Of a stretch of 8,806 bases of DNA, positions 7,001 to 8,806 are shown piece by piece. This stretch comes from Oscillospiraceae bacterium (GTDB lineage: Bacteria; Bacillota; Clostridia; Oscillospirales; Ruminococcaceae): the NCBI GenBank assembly GCA_016303195.1, contig JAEDMD010000072.1, positions 1 through 8,806 of the forward strand, in the 5' to 3' direction. How positions within the stretch are numbered: the first letter of the stretch is position 1; each line of letters begins with the position of its first letter. Position numbers and translations under genes: made by a program. The notes below the pieces were generated by a model, which saw only the letters and a program-made list of their open reading frames with translations, was not told where the DNA came from and made no database searches.

Positions 7001-8806
7001 GAGTTGCAAGCACCGATTTATCGGAACTTTTATTGCTGACATAGAACGAATTTGTATGGTCGGAATACTCAACACCAATTATAGACGACTTGTTCCAACG
7101 TGCCGCAGGGCTGTCGCTCCTTTGATATGACGGAGTTTGCAAAAGTTCATATAAGAACTGTTCGTAATATTTCGGGTCAAGCCATGCCGCACCCAACTTT
7201 ATGTCAATATCGCCTGCTTTCAGCGGCTCGGGCATTGCCTTTTTCAATGCAGAAACATTGATGTTAAAATCCGCATCATATTCTGCAATTTCTTCCGCTT
7301 CACGCAGTTTTGCACGAATATCGCCCGACAAATATTCGCTTGCGGTCTGATAAGTATTTTCTGTATGGGGAACTTTGAAAATTTCGCCTGTCAAATCATG
7401 CTTTAATTCGTCCTCGGTCATGCCTGTCAGCTTGCCCATGTACTCAAAGTCAACCCTTGCTTTTTCAGCAACCGACAGTGTGAGTGCTTCAAGAGCCGTC
7501 TCAACGTGTTCAACGGCTTTCGGCGGCACAATAGTACGCTTTGTGAAAATATCGGACTTTGCTTTCAGTTGATTTTTGTCATAGTCCTTTTCAAGTCCTG
7601 CAACAAGGTTATATGACACATCATCACCGAAATATCGTTTGTTTGATTGTGAATGAATAAGCCCATATTTCTTATAAAAATCATCATAAGCCGTATTCAA
7701 ATTTGCCTGTAAATCCTTGATAACGCTATCGGGCTTGTCAAGTTCCTGAGCCGTGAGCAAATCTCTTGTGGTGTCACGAAGTTCAATAAAAGCCTTGTAA
7801 CGTTTGAATTGTGCCGAGGATTTATCGCAAATAAAATCGCAGGCGACATTATTTTTCTTGAAATACACCTTATCGTCCGACATGAAAAGGCTGAAATTAC
7901 GCAGATTTGACGGTATCTTGACAGCCTCACCCTGCTCGGTTTTAGCATAAACATCACGACCCTTTTCGGGGCTGATCGTAGCGGATAATTTCACAACCGC
8001 ATCATGCAAAGCAGTTTTCAGGTCAAAGCCGTCCTCGGCAACGACCATTGTACCGCTGCCGTAGAGCTTGTTGCCCTCAACTACCGTTCCAAGCACCATA
8101 TCTGGATTCTGCTCAAAATACTTGTTGATCGGCAATCCGTCAGCCGTTTCGCCTATATGCACCCAGTTGGGAATATCCGACATTTCGGCGACCGATTTTC
8201 CCTCATGCTTTTGCAGAAAGATAATATCCGTTGTGACCTGTGTGCCTGCATTATCCCTGAAAGCACCATTCTTACCGCCCGGCAGACGGACAGCACCGAT
8301 GAAGTCAGCTTTATCAGCCAACATCCGGCGGACACTCTCATCACGCTTATCAAGCGTTCCTGCGGAAGTCACGAAAGCCATAATGCCGCCGTCCATGATT
8401 TTGTCCATAGCCTCGGCAAAGAAAAAATCATGGAGTTTTGAAGTTCCATGCTGATCATCAACAAATCCCAAATCCCCGAACGGAACATTTCCGACCGCTA
8501 CATCAAAGCAGCCGTTCTGAAAGCTGTTATTCTCAAAGCCCTGAATCGCAATATCTGCATCTGGATAGAGTTTTTGTGCGATACGCCCCGAAATGCTGTC
8601 GATTTCCACACCATAGAGGTCTGATTTTTTCTGCATATTCTCGGGCATACAGCCGAAGAAATTACCGACACCCATAGCAGGCTCTAAAACTCTGCCGCCC
8701 TCAAAGCCGAACTGCTCCAAAGCCTGATAAATGCCCTCGATGACGATAGAACAAACAAATGGATATAAAGTCCAAATCAGCTTTATCAACTTACAGAAAA
8801 CCGCTG
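4056..8806 (-). CDS. N6-methylase-like / SNF2-type helicase of a conjugative element (5' end outside window)
   Basis: At least 1,580 residues, open at the right edge; numbering here is from the TTG at 8789, which is not necessarily a start. Seen in order: partial N6-adenine methylase with motif I VLEPAMGVGNFFG (34-46) and the NPPF-like GNVPFG (100-105); a long helical middle; an HPHQKNAI segment just before the helicase; Walker A SVGAGKT (727-733, K732); Walker B-type DEMH (889-892); TGTPLSN motif III; an acidic linker near 1130-1150; the C-terminal helicase lobe with QRAGRIIRQG (1243-1252); then a Lys/Glu-rich coiled-coil tail. Known: proteins of this architecture, usually over 2,000 aa, are carried by Tn1549/CTn-like conjugative elements of Firmicutes, where a role in handling transferred DNA or anti-restriction is suspected but unproven. 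GC is higher than in the neighbouring island (34 of 60 in 8281-8340). The first 14 or so visible residues do not fit the family and may mark a junction. Confidence 0.88.
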   Translation of the reverse strand, partial: AVFCKLIKLIWTLYPFVCSIVIEGIYQALEQFGFEGGRVLEPAMGVGNFFGCMPENMQKKSDLYGVEIDSISGRIAQKLYPDADIAIQGFENNSFQNGCFDVAVGNVPFGDLGFVDDQHGTSKLHDFFFAEAMDKIMDGGIMAFVTSAGTLDKRDESVRRMLADKADFIGAVRLPGGKNGAFRDNAGTQVTTDIIFLQKHEGKSVAEMSDIPNWVHIGETADGLPINKYFEQNPDMVLGTVVEGNKLYGSGTMVVAEDGFDLKTALHDAVVKLSATISPEKGRDVYAKTEQGEAVKIPSNLRNFSLFMSDDKVYFKKNNVACDFICDKSSAQFKRYKAFIELRDTTRDLLTAQELDKPDSVIKDLQANLNTAYDDFYKKYGLIHSQSNKRYFGDDVSYNLVAGLEKDYDKNQLKAKSDIFTKRTIVPPKAVEHVETALEALTLSVAEKARVDFEYMGKLTGMTEDELKHDLTGEIFKVPHTENTYQTASEYLSGDIRAKLREAEEIAEYDADFNINVSALKKAMPEPLKAGDIDIKLGAAWLDPKYYEQFLYELLQTPSYQRSDSPAARWNKSSIIGVEYSDHTNSFYVSNKSSDKSVLATQKYGSHKMNAYDIFEHILNLQDPKVYKTIEVPDGLGDTKEKRVVDVDATRVVQRKADDMRKAFKGWIFKDPARREDIVNRYNELFNSIKPREYDGSHLTFPMMNSDITLHPHQKNAIAHAMFGGNTLFAHSVGAGKTFEMIATAMESKRLGLCTKSLFAVPNHLTEQIGEDFQRLYPSANILVATKKDFKKENRQQLFAKIATGNFDAVIIGHSQLGMIPVSKERQVMTIQSQIDDILQGIEELKRKDSSKFQIKAMERTRKGLQKQLDKLEKSNQDDTLTFEQLGVDKLFVDEMHEFKNLFVATKLQNISGISQSASQKALDLFLKVRYLDEKTGGKGFVGATGTPLSNSITELHTMMRYLEYDFLKDHGLQHFDNWVSVFGEQKTDWELRPAGNGFKEKTRIANYSGLPELMSMFKQVADIRTADTLKLDVPDCEYKVVQVEATPFQQELVQELAYRADAINAGNVDPTIDNMLRITSDGRKLGLDPRLIDPSFEDDPNTKLNQCVENVARIHAETAEDKLTQIIFCDLGVPHKAAGDTEIEGENDDDSKSAAERESLEEECDFCVYTNIHDKLIAKGIPAEEIAFIHDAKSEKQKAELFDKVRSGEVRILLGSTAKMGTGTNVQKKLIAVHDLDIPWRPADLEQRAGRIIRQGNENKNVQIFRYVTKGTFDAYSYQTLENKQKFISQIMTSKAPARRCEDVDQQALTYSEIKALCTGDERIKEKLMLENEVKELRVLAAEHNNTVYEMQDKIAAFPEKEQKLTATLDGLHADRETLRKLPIDPERKLPVFKITIQGTEYTDRKEAAKAFEDAALGIRIADTPVKIGSFQGFDLSVTVNSSAMGGGMTAKMQGQATHSTKLIESFAHNLNRLESALYNIDGRIEGVKENLAKLRLDHAEAQKIVAEPFPQQAELDSKEDRLKTLTDELNKAAIEAKKNAPKREKTCYFERAKLKRDAMKIAKKPRKSKNNSKSKENGIE

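Noticed and set aside
4305..8677. Many 60-213-aa frames opposite or out of frame with the helicase
   Set aside because: All are shadows of the long helicase gene, whose motifs are intact throughout.
8740..8806. 3' end of a group II intron
   Set aside because: A CGGTTTTCTGT stretch and a weak ATAAAG/CTTTAT hairpin recall domains V and VI, but there is no complete domain V or bulged-A stem in the visible 60 bases, so it stays only a possibility under the junction finding.
1..8806. tRNA, rRNA, CRISPR array, insertion sequence or integrase
   Set aside because: No cloverleaf, regularly spaced repeats, transposase or recombinase motifs were seen on either strand.

Overview
The window looks like Gram-positive Firmicutes DNA, most likely from a gut or rumen Clostridia of the Ruminococcus type. 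This rests on a class B sortase next to a signal-peptidase-like protein, strong AAGGAG-type ribosome binding sites, moderate GC, and a large methylase/helicase gene typical of Firmicutes conjugative elements. The genus is inference from protein style, not proof.

Left part (1-1837, minus strand): a two-gene operon. The first gene encodes a membrane-anchored signal peptidase I-like protein whose catalytic Ser and Lys positions are Asp and Gly. It is followed 30 bases later by a class B sortase that runs off the left edge. This pairing resembles the SipA / SrtC2 pair of streptococcal FCT-type pilus loci, so it is read here as a pilus-assembly module, with pilin genes expected beyond position 1.

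Divergent control region (1838-2070): it holds a minus-strand promoter candidate with a tandem 8-bp repeat, a perfect 10-bp inverted repeat followed on the minus strand by seven T's, an A7T6 tract, and a plus-strand promoter candidate.

Middle island (2071-4019, plus strand): three AT-rich genes in the orientation opposite to both flanks. Two are small, translationally coupled genes of unknown function (106 and 219 aa), closed by a stem-loop terminator. The third is a 293-aa protein joining an N-terminal module of unknown function to a C-terminal NADAR (YbiA-like) domain, a family that acts on N-glycosidic bonds of riboflavin intermediates or ADP-ribosylated nucleosides. The island looks like accessory cargo, possibly defence or toxin-antitoxin related. 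No ADP-ribosyltransferase partner is visible.

Right part (4056-8806, minus strand): one very large gene, open at the right edge, for a protein with a partial N6-adenine methylase fold followed by an SNF2/DEAD-like superfamily 2 helicase and a coiled-coil tail. This is the type carried by Tn1549/CTn-like integrative conjugative elements. Its first visible residues do not match the family where the YTSP-like methylase motif should lie, hinting at a junction near 8747. A shared stem-loop at 4021-4050 separates it from the convergent NADAR gene.
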